Of a stretch of DNA of 25,278 bases, positions 1 through 7,654 are shown one piece after another. The stretch comes from Bacillota bacterium (GTDB lineage Bacteria; Bacillota; Clostridia; Christensenellales; SZUA-584). The position numbers and the translations under genes were made by a program. The notes beneath the pieces are model-generated. The model was not told where the DNA came from, ran no database searches, and was given only the letters and a program-made list of their open reading frames with translations. The stretch spans positions 1 to 25,278 of the forward strand of contig JAEZIW010000108.1 in assembly GCA_023436525.1 (NCBI GenBank), read 5' to 3'. Every line of letters begins with the position of its first letter. Position 1 is the first letter of the stretch.

Positions 1-2
1 AG

Positions 3-95
3 TTTTTCAATGCGCGTTTCACAGGAGAGAATGGCATTGTCGAATCCACTTCGGTCACTTTGGTTCGCGAGTCAAATGAACAGGATGGCAACTGA
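3..95 (+). CDS. C-terminal end of an unidentified protein (partial)
   Basis: One frame is open from the window edge to a TGA at 93-95 and gives about 30 residues, FFNARFTGENGIVES followed by TSVTLVRESNEQDGN. Its alternating hydrophobic and polar pattern resembles a closing beta-sheet region of a real protein. A second frame is also open to a TAA at 113-115, so the choice rests on composition alone. I do not recognise the family. The stop lies about 20 bases before a palindromic repeat element that could terminate both this gene and the convergent glycosidase gene. Confidence 0.35.
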   Translation, partial: FFNARFTGENGIVESTSVTLVRESNEQDGN

Positions 96-115
96 ACACA
101 ATGCCAACGTCTTTT

Positions 116-189
116 AAATAGGAGATACCTATACCCCGAAGGGTATGGTCGTTCCGTCGCGGCAGACGCCGCCAAAAGGGCTCTTTTTA
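116..189. repeat. Palindromic repeat element, full copy A
   Basis: This is a two-hairpin element. The left module (about 122-151) holds a hairpin with stem ATACCC/GGGTAT and loop CGAA. The right module (153-189) holds stem GCGGC/GCCGC with loop AGAC, followed by CCAAAAGGGCTCTTTTT. The ends are roughly complementary (GGAG against CTC), which would close a three-way junction. The same architecture recurs at 2874-2956 and 20043-20130 with different loop sequences. It lies between two convergent genes and probably works as a terminator. The family is not recognised. Confidence 0.8.
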
Positions 190-204
190 GTATAGAAAAT
201 TCTT

Positions 205-2070
205 TCAATATGTCAGCCCATAGCCCATCTCAAACTGCGGCGTCACCCCATCCTTGCCGATATCATCTTCCGATTTGTACCACGGCATGGCAAGCTTGCC
301 CGTAAACGGTGCCGCGCCAACAAGCGGCGATACCACACCGTCGCCCTCGGTGCCCGGCAAATAGCTCATGACGACGGCATCCCAATCGCCCATATAATCG
401 CCAATGAGCACATTGCGCCCCGCCACAATCACCGTGACTATCGGTTTGCCGAGCGCTTTGGCTGCTCTTATCGCCTCCGCGTTGCCGCCAAGGCCAAAAT
501 CACCCGTGACGGATAGGTTATTAGCGTCTCCCTCAAATTCCGCATATGGCTTTTCGCCGACAACCAGCAGCACCACATCCGCGTCCTTGGCCAGCGCTTC
601 ATCCGTGATGACGGTGAGGCCATAGTCGTCCGCACAAGCCTGCAGCCCTTGTAATATCGTCGTGCCGGGTGTCAAGCTCTTATCAGGCTTTCCCTGCCAG
701 CTCAGCGTCCAGCCGCCGCACTGTATGCCGATGCTGTCTGCCGCAGGCCCAGTCACATAAATGGTCTGCCCTTGCTTAAACGGCAGCACGCCGTTGTCAT
801 TCTTAAGCAGCACCTGTGATTTTTCCACCAGCTTCTTCGCAAGCGCGCGCCCCTCCGTGCTGCCAAGCTCGCTCACGTTCATGTGGGCGTTATCTAGATA
901 CGGGTCTTCAAAAAGCCCCATGTCCAGCTTAACCTTGAGTATACGCGTCACCGCGTCATCCACACGTTCCTGCGCAATCCCGCCGCTTTTGACGCCGTTC
1001 ACAATCGCTTTGATCGCCTGCGCGTAGTTGTACGGCTCCATCAGCATGTCGATGCCGGCGTTGACCGCGGTTACGATCTGCTCATCGTATGTGGGTGCGT
1101 TGATGCCCTTCGTGCCTTCCCAGTCCGATACCACGAACCCTGAAAAACCCAGCTCGTTTTTCAGCACATCGGTTATCAGATATTTGTGCTGATGCATCTT
1201 CAGCCCCTGAAATGAACTGAACGATACCATCACGCTTTTTACGCCGTCGTTCACCAGCTGCACATATGGCGCGAGGTGAACCGCGCGCAGCGCGTCTTCG
1301 CTCATCTGCGCATCACCGCGATCTATCAGGTAATCGCCCTCGCCGGTGCCGAAGGTGGTGCCGCCGTCGGCCAAGAAATGCTTGGCACAGGGCAGTACGC
1401 CTTCGCTCATCTGCCCCCGAACAAATGCCGAAGCCAGTTCGCAAACCACAGCCGGGTCGCTTGAGTAGCTCTCGTAGGTGCGCCCCCATCTCGGGTCCTG
1501 CCCGACGGCCACACATGGCCCGAAGTTCCACAGTATGCCGGTCAGCTTCATCTCCCCGGCCACATACGCGCCCATCTGCTCTGTGAGAGCCGGGTCGTTC
1601 GCCGCGCCGATGCCGATATTATGCGGAAATATCACCGCACCGTAAATCGTGTTATGCCCGTGCACGGCGTCCGCGCCGTATAGAAACGGAATCTTCAAAT
1701 CCCTTGATAGTGCTGCTTTTTGAAAGCCGTCAATTACGTCGTTCCAGTGCTGCACCGTGTTGATGTTATCCGGCACGGAGCCGCCGCCGCTCAGCACCGA
1801 ACCGAGCCCCAGAGTTTTCATGTCCTTATCGCTTACGGGGTACTGCTCACCCTGCACCATCTGCCCGGCCTTGTCTTCCAGGCTCATCCGTGAAAGCAAA
1901 TCGGCTGCACGTAGCTCCGTGTCGACAGACGGGTTAAGATAGCGCGCCGTTTCTTGTTCGGCGGATGGCTGAACCGCGGGCTGTGCAGAAGACTGTGCTT
2001 GCGGCGTTTCTCCGCAGGCCGTGAGCAACAGCAAAAGGCTGAGAAAGAATAGACTGATCCGTCTTCTCAT
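205..2070 (-). CDS. Glycoside hydrolase family 3 lipoprotein (exo-beta-glucosidase type)
   Basis: A 621-residue secreted beta-glucosidase or exo-beta-glucanase-like enzyme. The N-terminus is a lipoprotein signal (RRR, hydrophobic stretch, lipobox LTAC with Cys19), so it is likely anchored on the outer face of the membrane. The (beta/alpha)8 domain begins at LSRMSLEDKAGQM and carries LYGADAVHGHN and the nucleophile motif VVSDWEG, where the Asp is the expected catalytic nucleophile. The second domain holds VVGEKPYAEFEGD, which matches the acid/base glutamate region of the barley ExoI/ExoP branch. The C-terminus is short, without a fibronectin-like third domain. The start is supported by CGGAGG six bases upstream of ATG. 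It stands alone; hcp lies upstream on the same strand but beyond a terminator and a repeat array. Substrate is inferred only: a beta-glucan or beta-glucoside oligomer. Confidence 0.92.
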   Translation of the reverse strand: MRRRISLFFLSLLLLLTACGETPQAQSSAQPAVQPSAEQETARYLNPSVDTELRAADLLSRMSLEDKAGQMVQGEQYPVSDKDMKTLGLGSVLSGGGSVPDNINTVQHWNDVIDGFQKAALSRDLKIPFLYGADAVHGHNTIYGAVIFPHNIGIGAANDPALTEQMGAYVAGEMKLTGILWNFGPCVAVGQDPRWGRTYESYSSDPAVVCELASAFVRGQMSEGVLPCAKHFLADGGTTFGTGEGDYLIDRGDAQMSEDALRAVHLAPYVQLVNDGVKSVMVSFSSFQGLKMHQHKYLITDVLKNELGFSGFVVSDWEGTKGINAPTYDEQIVTAVNAGIDMLMEPYNYAQAIKAIVNGVKSGGIAQERVDDAVTRILKVKLDMGLFEDPYLDNAHMNVSELGSTEGRALAKKLVEKSQVLLKNDNGVLPFKQGQTIYVTGPAADSIGIQCGGWTLSWQGKPDKSLTPGTTILQGLQACADDYGLTVITDEALAKDADVVLLVVGEKPYAEFEGDANNLSVTGDFGLGGNAEAIRAAKALGKPIVTVIVAGRNVLIGDYMGDWDAVVMSYLPGTEGDGVVSPLVGAAPFTGKLAMPWYKSEDDIGKDGVTPQFEMGYGLTY

Positions 2071-2228
2071 GGTAACCTCCGATGTGCAAAATTATTTTCC
2101 ATTTCAGCGTACAATGCGGCTTTACGAAATACAACCGCTCCGGTCACGAAATCTACGAAAGTTGGTATGAACGTTGTTCCTTGAAGACCGGCTGAAGGAG
2201 CCCTTACGAAAACAGTTTTAGCTGATCG

Positions 2229-2960
2229 GTGCAGCGTTTATCGCGGCAAGCGCTGCCTACAGGATTCTTTTATATTTCAGGATTTTTTTCAGTATCAATG
2301 AGCGTTCCTCAACTCCCAGAAATAAAAAAAGATACCTATCACTGTGCTCACCGTTTCAGCGTTTATCGCGGCAAGCGCCGCCAAAAGGATTCTTTTTTAT
2401 TTTCAGGATTTTTTTCGATATCGATGAGCGTTCCTCATCCCACAGAAATAATAAAAAGATACCTGTACCCCGAAGGGAAATACTGGTCCCGTTCAACATA
2501 TACAAAAACTCAGAACGATACGCAGATGGCTCATTGATGGGTTATTTATTTGAGATATACTGCGTTTATCGCGGCAAGCGCCGCCAATAGGACTCTTTTG
2601 TTGAATATTATCAAAGAGTACAGCATCACAAGTGGACTCTTTTATATCGTTGATCGCCCTACAATTCATAGAATCTAAATAAGAGATACCTGTACCCCGA
2701 AGGGGTATGGTCGCTGCGATCACCGTATTTAACAGCACAGAGCGACACGAAGATCGCTCGATCATAAAGAGGTGTCAAATCACTGTGCTCACCGTTTCTG
2801 CGTTTATCGCGGCAAGCGCCGCCAAAAGGATTCTTTTGTTAAGATTAATGAGCGCTCCTCGACTCTTAGAAATAAAAAAAGAGATACCTGTACCCCGAAG
2901 GGGTATGGTCGCTGCTGCGTTCATCGCGGCAAGCGCCGCTTACAGGATTCTTTTTTCCAA
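2229..2960. repeat. Array of palindromic repeat modules
   Basis: About 730 bases without a credible gene are filled by modules of one repeat family. Right modules (GCGTTTATCGCGGC, then a hairpin, then CCAAAAGGATTCTTTT) start near 2234, 2359, 2562, 2800 and 2917. Left modules (GATACCTGTACCCCGAAG type) lie near 2457 (degenerate), 2685 and 2881, with a truncated one near 2330. A linker module containing AATGAGCGTTCCTC occurs near 2281, 2407 and 2838. The blocks 2234-2336 and 2359-2463 are near-identical direct repeats about 125 bases apart. Short frames that open here are accidental translations of the repeats. The preceding 2071-2228 holds only the glycosidase leader, with no convincing promoter. 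Confidence 0.85.
2874..2956. repeat. Palindromic repeat element, full copy within the array
   Basis: This is the clearest complete copy in the array. The outer stem is AAAAAAGA (5') against TCTTTTTT (3'). Hairpin 1 is TACCCC-GAA-GGGGTA. Hairpin 2 is GCGGC-AAGC-GCCGC. If transcribed, it would fold as a three-way junction ending in a U-run, so it could act as an intrinsic terminator. Confidence 0.75.
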
Positions 2961-3018
2961 TATAGAGCTTTTGTAGATATCATCAAAGAATATGGCATCA
3001 CAAAAGAACGCGTGAATC

Positions 3019-3047
3019 AAAAAAACCGCCGACGTTAGCCAGCGGTC
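3019..3047 (-). terminator. Intrinsic terminator of hcp
   Basis: On the minus strand, ACCGC pairs with GCGGT around a 12-base loop and is followed by seven T residues. It starts 20 bases beyond the hcp stop codon. Confidence 0.75.
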
Positions 3048-3066
3048 TTTCTTATCTGTTGTCATA

Positions 3067-4638
3067 TTATTTCCCGAGTATCTTTTTCAAATCCTCAGTC
3101 GCGTCTCCGGTCGGCGTGATGCCGTAATTCTCCACAAGGAAATTCAGCACATTCGGCGATACGAACGCAGGCAGCGAGGGCCCTAAATATATGTTCTTTA
3201 AACCAAGCGCCAGCAGCGTCAGCAGTATGCAGACCGCCTTTTGCTCGTACCACGAGAGTACCAAAGTCAGCGGCAGCTCGTTCACGCCGCATTCAAACGC
3301 CTCGCTGAGCGCCAGCGCCACGCGAATCGCGCTGTAAGCATCGTTGCACTGCCCCATATCCATAATCCGCGGCAGCCCGCCGATCTCACCGAGATCAAGA
3401 TCGTTAAAGCGGTATTTGCCGCACGCGAGCGTCAGTACCACGGTGTCATCCGGCGTTTGCTTCACAAAATCGGTGTAGTAGCTGCGTTTGGTGCGTGCGC
3501 CGTCGCAGCCGCCCACAAGGAAGAAATGCTTGATGGCGCCCGCCTTCACCGCGTCGATCACCTTGTCCGCCACAGACAGCACCGTGCCATGGCCAAACCC
3601 TGTCGTCATGCTGGTGCCGCCGTTGAGCCCCGTGAACGTTTTGTCTTCCTCAAAGCCGCCGAGTGCCAGCGCCTTTTCAATCACAGGCGTAAAATCCTTG
3701 TCGCTGCCGATGTGCACCATTTCGGGATAGCCCACCACGCCCGTGGTAAACACGCGGTCGCTGTAGCTTTGCTTCACGGGCATCAGGCAGTTTGTGGTGA
3801 ACAGAAACGCCGCCGGTACACCCGCGAACTCCTTCTGCTGGTTCTGCCACGCTGTGCCGAAGTTGCCCTTCAGCTGAGGATACGCCTTGAGCTTCGGGTA
3901 AGCATGCGCGGGCAGCATCTCGCCATGCGTATACACATTCACGCCCTTGCCTTTTGTCTGCTCCAGCAGCAGATACAGATCGTGCAGATCGTGCCCCGAT
4001 ATCACGATGAACGGCCCTTTTTCCACCGTCAGCGGCACCTTCGTCGGTACCGGCGTGCCGTAACCTTGAGTATTCGCTTTGTCCAGCAGCTCCATACATG
4101 TTAAGTTAACCGTGCCCACCTTCATCACCACGGGCAGCAGCGTCTCCATTGTCGCCTGCTTGTCGCCCACGGCGCTTAACCCCTCGAAGAAAAAGCGGTT
4201 GACTTCGTCATTTTCATAGCCGAGCGCCGCTGCGTGATACGCATACGCCGCCACACCGCGCAGCCCCAATAAAATCAGCGATTTGAGAGACCGCACATCC
4301 TCGTTTTCGCCCCACAGCGTCATCGGCTCATTCGTTATGCTTGCAAACCGTCCGCCCGCCGACACGGCTTCAAGGTTCGCCTCATCGATCATATCCTTAA
4401 TATCGTCTGCATCAAAGTTCACGTTGGTAATCGTCGCAAAAAGTCCGTCAATCATCACGCGCACCGCTTTTGCCGCCGGATTATCCTTCGCGGCACCCGC
4501 AAGGTTAATCAACGCGTCGGTCAGCGCATCCTGAAGATTGGATACATCGGCCGTCTTGCCGCACACTCCCACGCTGCCTGTGCAGCCCGTGCCCTTTGCC
4601 GCCTGCTCACACTGATAACAAAACATCTCATTGGCCAT
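3067..4638 (-). CDS. hcp: Hydroxylamine reductase / hybrid-cluster protein
   Basis: A 523-residue cytoplasmic iron-sulfur protein of the Hcp (prismane) family, which reduces hydroxylamine to ammonia and, in other bacteria, handles NO and S-nitrosylation stress. The N-terminal cubane ligands are visible as Cys7, Cys10, Cys19 and Cys26 (FCYQCEQ, GTGC, GVCGK), the spacing of the short anaerobe class. Hybrid-cluster ligand motifs are all present: GHDLHDLY (His), THGEM (Glu), TTNCLMP, GGCDGA (persulfide Cys), LACGKYRF, MGQCNDAY and WYEQKAV (Glu). Length is normal for the family. The start follows GGAGGAT at 4646-4652. The gene is monocistronic, with its own terminator. A perfect 14-base palindrome lies 77-90 bases upstream and may bind a CRP/FNR-type regulator such as HcpR. 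Confidence 0.97.
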   Translation of the reverse strand: MANEMFCYQCEQAAKGTGCTGSVGVCGKTADVSNLQDALTDALINLAGAAKDNPAAKAVRVMIDGLFATITNVNFDADDIKDMIDEANLEAVSAGGRFASITNEPMTLWGENEDVRSLKSLILLGLRGVAAYAYHAAALGYENDEVNRFFFEGLSAVGDKQATMETLLPVVMKVGTVNLTCMELLDKANTQGYGTPVPTKVPLTVEKGPFIVISGHDLHDLYLLLEQTKGKGVNVYTHGEMLPAHAYPKLKAYPQLKGNFGTAWQNQQKEFAGVPAAFLFTTNCLMPVKQSYSDRVFTTGVVGYPEMVHIGSDKDFTPVIEKALALGGFEEDKTFTGLNGGTSMTTGFGHGTVLSVADKVIDAVKAGAIKHFFLVGGCDGARTKRSYYTDFVKQTPDDTVVLTLACGKYRFNDLDLGEIGGLPRIMDMGQCNDAYSAIRVALALSEAFECGVNELPLTLVLSWYEQKAVCILLTLLALGLKNIYLGPSLPAFVSPNVLNFLVENYGITPTGDATEDLKKILGK

Positions 4639-4714
4639 ATCTGAAATCCTCCATTAAATTAATATCGAATCGTCTTGACAGCTATGAGGATAACGCAAAA
4701 AACAGCCAGCGTAT

Positions 4715-4728
4715 GTTGCAAATGCAAC
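4715..4728. promoter_or_regulatory. Palindromic operator candidate upstream of hcp
   Basis: GTTGCA-AA-TGCAAC is a perfect 6-2-6 inverted repeat in the 360-base gap between the divergent hcp and chemoreceptor genes. The two-fold symmetry and TTGCA/TGCAA half-sites fit a CRP/FNR-family protein, the family of the known hcp regulator HcpR. Assignment to HcpR is inference; the exact consensus in this lineage is unknown to me. No clear -10 for hcp was found. Confidence 0.45.
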
Positions 4729-4841
4729 GGTGTCACTTTGTTTTTCAAGATGCTGCATTGATTATTTCATACTTTCTTTATGGGAGAATCTCAAAGTGTT
4801 TTATCACATTTCAAATTTCTGTCGTTTATAATCCTAAACTG

Positions 4842-4870
4842 TTGACTTGGCATGCTATTCAATATAAAAT
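4842..4870 (+). promoter_or_regulatory. Sigma-A-type promoter for the chemoreceptor gene
   Basis: TTGACT (4842-4847) is separated by 17 bases from TAAAAT (4865-4870). It would give a leader of about 200 bases before the TTG start at 5074. I looked for a c-di-GMP riboswitch in that leader and saw none. The rest of the gap from 4639 to 5073 is AT-rich and holds no gene. Confidence 0.5.
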
Positions 4871-5073
4871 AACAGTATTTTATAGTATTCAACAATAATA
4901 AACAATAACTTTTGATATGCCACTGATTGATGGCTGGATAAATACACACTCAGTCTGCTTAAAATATATGCAGCAGATCGAATTAGGCACCTATTCAGAT
5001 GGTAAGGCTGCTACGCAAAAACATTTATGAGCAACTGATATTCAAACAAATATATAAAAAGGGGTACAGTAAC

Positions 5074-7449
5074 TTGAAGAAGCAGGCAAGCAGGAAGCAG
5101 GCAGAAAACAGGAAGCTGACGGGCAGAAAATTGGCGCTGAAAAGTATATCCGTTAAGATACTTGCTGTGGTGTTAACCGCTATCGTGCTGGTCACCACTT
5201 CGTGCGTGGCAGTGATGGCGGTGCTGAACAACAACTATACTGACCAGATCATAATGGGACAAGTTGAGAGGGCGCTTAGCTATCTGAACACTCGAATCGA
5301 AAAAATGGAAAATGGCTGCGTGATTGGCACACTCACACTGGCCAAAAGTGAGTTGCTTAAAACCACTGTGGCCTTGAATGACCCGAGCCGCATCTCCGCA
5401 GCGCTGACCGGCCTTGCCAGCGCCGGGCTGGATTTTGCGGTTGTAATGGATGATGATGGCATGATTTTGTACAATTCCATTCAAAAAAGTCAGACCGACA
5501 ATTTTGATTTTCTGACCGAGGCACTTACCAGCGGCACCGGTACGTATGTTGACGATAAAAACCAGCTTTACATATTGTCTCCCAGCGCGATTAAAAATGA
5601 AAAAGGCGCGACGGTGGGCACTTTGATCGGAGGCCTTTACTATAACCGTCAAGAGCTCCTGAGCGAACTAAAAGAAATGCTGAACGTTGATTTTTCGCTA
5701 TTCTCCGGCGAGGTGATATCAGCGACCAGCATCAAGCAAGGAGAACAATACGCCATAGGCGCAAAGCTGGACGCTGAAATTGCCCGGAACCTGCTGACGG
5801 ATAAGAAGGAACTTAAGACCCAAACAACTATCTTTGGTGTGCCCTATATGGCAATCTACTCGCCGATTCTAAATAACACAGGAGATGCAATTGGTGTCGT
5901 ATTTGCGGGGCTAAACACCACAGACATCGAAAAGAGCCGTGCCACTTCAATGACGATATCCATAGCGGTAGCAGTTGCCCTGATGGCCGCTGCCGTGGCG
6001 GTCGTGCTAATTTTCGTGCACAAGAGTGTCCGCAAGCCGTTGGCGACAATAACGAACGGCGCCCAGCGGCTGGCTGTCGGCAATACAGACCTTGGGATGG
6101 ACATCAATCGACAGGACGAAATCGGGGTGCTGGCTGATGCTTTCAGCAGAGCGGCGGATGCCCTGAAGGCCATGCTGGCCGATGCAGATATGCTGGCTAT
6201 GGCAGCTGTGGAAGGCCGCTTGTCTGCCCGTGCTGATGCGGATAAGCATCAGGGCGATTTTAAAAAGATCGTCCAAGGCGTTAATAACACGCTTGATGCG
6301 GTGATAAAGCCGGTGCAGGAGGCTTCCGTTGTGCTGGCCGAGATGGCGAAGGGTGAACTTGGCGTGAGCGTTGCAGGCGACTATATGGGCGACCACGCGC
6401 TAATTAAAGACGCGCTGAATAGCACCATCAGCGCCATCCGAGACTATATCAGCGAGATCTCGCAGGTGCTGGGCGCAATGGCGCAGGGCAACCTCAACCT
6501 TTCCATCGAGTCGGAGTACAAGGGTGATTTTATCGCACTAAAAGACTCTATCAACGCCATCATCGAATCGCTGAACCATGTGTTGGGTGATATCAGTGCC
6601 ACATCGAGCCAGGTTGCCGCAGGGACGCGACAGGTGTCGGATGGCAGCCAGGATATTTCGCAGGGTGCCATGGAGCAATCCAGCGCGATTGAGGAACTCA
6701 CAGCATCTGTTTCTGATATCGCGCAACAGACGCGGCAGAACGCCATACGAGCCAATCAGGCAAACGAGCTGACTGCCTTGGCGGCCAATGATGCGGCAAA
6801 AGGCAACGAGCAAATGCAGTTGATGCAGCAGGCAATGAGCGACATCAGCGCCTCGTCGCACAGCATAGGTATCATCATCAAAGTAATCGACGACATCGCG
6901 TTTCAAACGAACATACTCGCACTGAACGCGGCAGTGGAAGCCGCAAGAGCAGGTGTTCACGGCAAGGGCTTCGCAGTGGTCGCCGAAGAAGTGAGAAATC
7001 TAGCGGCGCGCAGTGCAAGCGCAGCAAAGGAAACAGCAGAGCTGATAGAAGGCTCAATACAGAAAACGGTCGTAGGTTCTAATATTGCGGACAATACGGC
7101 AGCGGCGCTGAGCAAGATCGTGGATGGCATACGCAAGGCGGGGCAGCTCGTAAATGAAATTGCCGGCGCGTCAAACGAACAGGCGGGTGCCATTGCACAG
7201 GTTGACCAAGGCATTGAGCAGCTTTCAACCGTGGTACAGACGAACTCGGCAACCGCGCAGCAACAGGCCGCAGCAAGCGAGCAACTCTCCGGTCAGGCCG
7301 AGCTGCTGAAAAGCATGGTACACCAGTTCAGCCTGAAGCAAGCTCTAAATGCAGACAAAGAAAAGCCTGCGCTGACAGCCTCCTCAAGCACGCATCCAGT
7401 TGCAGGCGTAAGCATCGAGCTTTCAGATAGCGACTTCTGCAAGTATTGA
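5074..7449 (+). CDS. Methyl-accepting chemotaxis protein with stacked HAMP domains
   Basis: A transmembrane chemoreceptor that would signal through CheA/CheW. I place the start at TTG 5074, preceded by AAAAGGGG (5056-5064), giving 791 residues. The ATG at 4999 lacks a ribosome binding site and only adds 25 polar residues. Domains in order: basic N-terminus, membrane helix about 26-51, an extracellular Cache-like sensor of about 240 residues, a second membrane helix near 295-318 (VAVALMAAAVAVVLIFV), a HAMP domain, then two further HAMP-like repeats (MLAMAAVEGRLSARAD and LGAMAQGNLNLSI), and the coiled-coil signalling domain. Its hairpin tip DDIAFQTNILALNAAVEAAR is the invariant family signature. 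No CheW-binding pentapeptide tail is seen. The ligand is unknown. It is a single gene closed by a strong hairpin. Confidence 0.95.
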   Translation: MKKQASRKQAENRKLTGRKLALKSISVKILAVVLTAIVLVTTSCVAVMAVLNNNYTDQIIMGQVERALSYLNTRIEKMENGCVIGTLTLAKSELLKTTVALNDPSRISAALTGLASAGLDFAVVMDDDGMILYNSIQKSQTDNFDFLTEALTSGTGTYVDDKNQLYILSPSAIKNEKGATVGTLIGGLYYNRQELLSELKEMLNVDFSLFSGEVISATSIKQGEQYAIGAKLDAEIARNLLTDKKELKTQTTIFGVPYMAIYSPILNNTGDAIGVVFAGLNTTDIEKSRATSMTISIAVAVALMAAAVAVVLIFVHKSVRKPLATITNGAQRLAVGNTDLGMDINRQDEIGVLADAFSRAADALKAMLADADMLAMAAVEGRLSARADADKHQGDFKKIVQGVNNTLDAVIKPVQEASVVLAEMAKGELGVSVAGDYMGDHALIKDALNSTISAIRDYISEISQVLGAMAQGNLNLSIESEYKGDFIALKDSINAIIESLNHVLGDISATSSQVAAGTRQVSDGSQDISQGAMEQSSAIEELTASVSDIAQQTRQNAIRANQANELTALAANDAAKGNEQMQLMQQAMSDISASSHSIGIIIKVIDDIAFQTNILALNAAVEAARAGVHGKGFAVVAEEVRNLAARSASAAKETAELIEGSIQKTVVGSNIADNTAAALSKIVDGIRKAGQLVNEIAGASNEQAGAIAQVDQGIEQLSTVVQTNSATAQQQAAASEQLSGQAELLKSMVHQFSLKQALNADKEKPALTASSSTHPVAGVSIELSDSDFCKY

Positions 7450-7480
7450 TGCGAACAATATAAATAAATTTGAATGCCAG

Positions 7481-7520
7481 AAAAAAGCTCTCTGCAGAAA
7501 CGTCTGCAGAAAGCTTTTTT
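7481..7520. terminator. Bidirectional terminator after the chemoreceptor gene
   Basis: AAAAAAGCT (7481-7489) pairs with AGCTTTTTT (7512-7520), with an inner CTGCAG/CTGCAG stem. The symmetric A- and T-runs would serve the + strand chemoreceptor and, after read-through, the convergent minus-strand gene. Confidence 0.8.
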
Positions 7521-7571
7521 GATGGACTGCCATTCGTATACAGTCAAAATTATCAGGTTGAACGGTGGTAC

Positions 7572-7608
7572 CGTTTATCAGAAGCAACGCCGCCAATCAG
7601 AACCTTTA
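7572..7608. repeat. Decayed right module of the palindromic repeat
   Basis: CGTTTATC, then GCAACGCCGCCAATC, then a CCTTTAA tail align with the right module of the family, in which CGTTTATC is followed by GCAAGCGCCGCC and a CTCTTTT tail. The GCGGC half of the stem is lost. It lies in the convergent gap between the chemoreceptor and c-di-GMP genes. Confidence 0.5.
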
Positions 7609-7654
7609 ATGAATTTTATAAAACACCGTTCAAGCTCTTCTTGTCTGCAGTATA

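Noticed and set aside
2229..2960. CRISPR-like array
   Set aside because: The repeats are long, imperfect, modular and irregularly spaced, and no cas gene is present.
2229..3038. Several small ORFs in the repeat array with shared peptides such as YRGKRRQKDSF
   Set aside because: The shared peptides come from translating the palindromic DNA modules; the same modules occur in other frames and in gaps without ORFs.
3241..4104. Long + strand open frame of 287 codons inside hcp
   Set aside because: It is antisense to a gene with every Hcp motif intact and its translation is low-complexity, rich in His and Arg, as expected for a shadow of GC-rich coding sequence.
4877..5073. Possible c-di-GMP riboswitch in the chemoreceptor leader
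   Set aside because: I looked for the conserved GEMM segments (such as GACGCAAAGC and GGCAAACC) and did not find them.
7561..7575. AACGGTGGTACCGTT resembling a T-box GGTGGTACCG
   Set aside because: It is a short palindrome with no stem I, no terminator and no downstream gene in the right direction.
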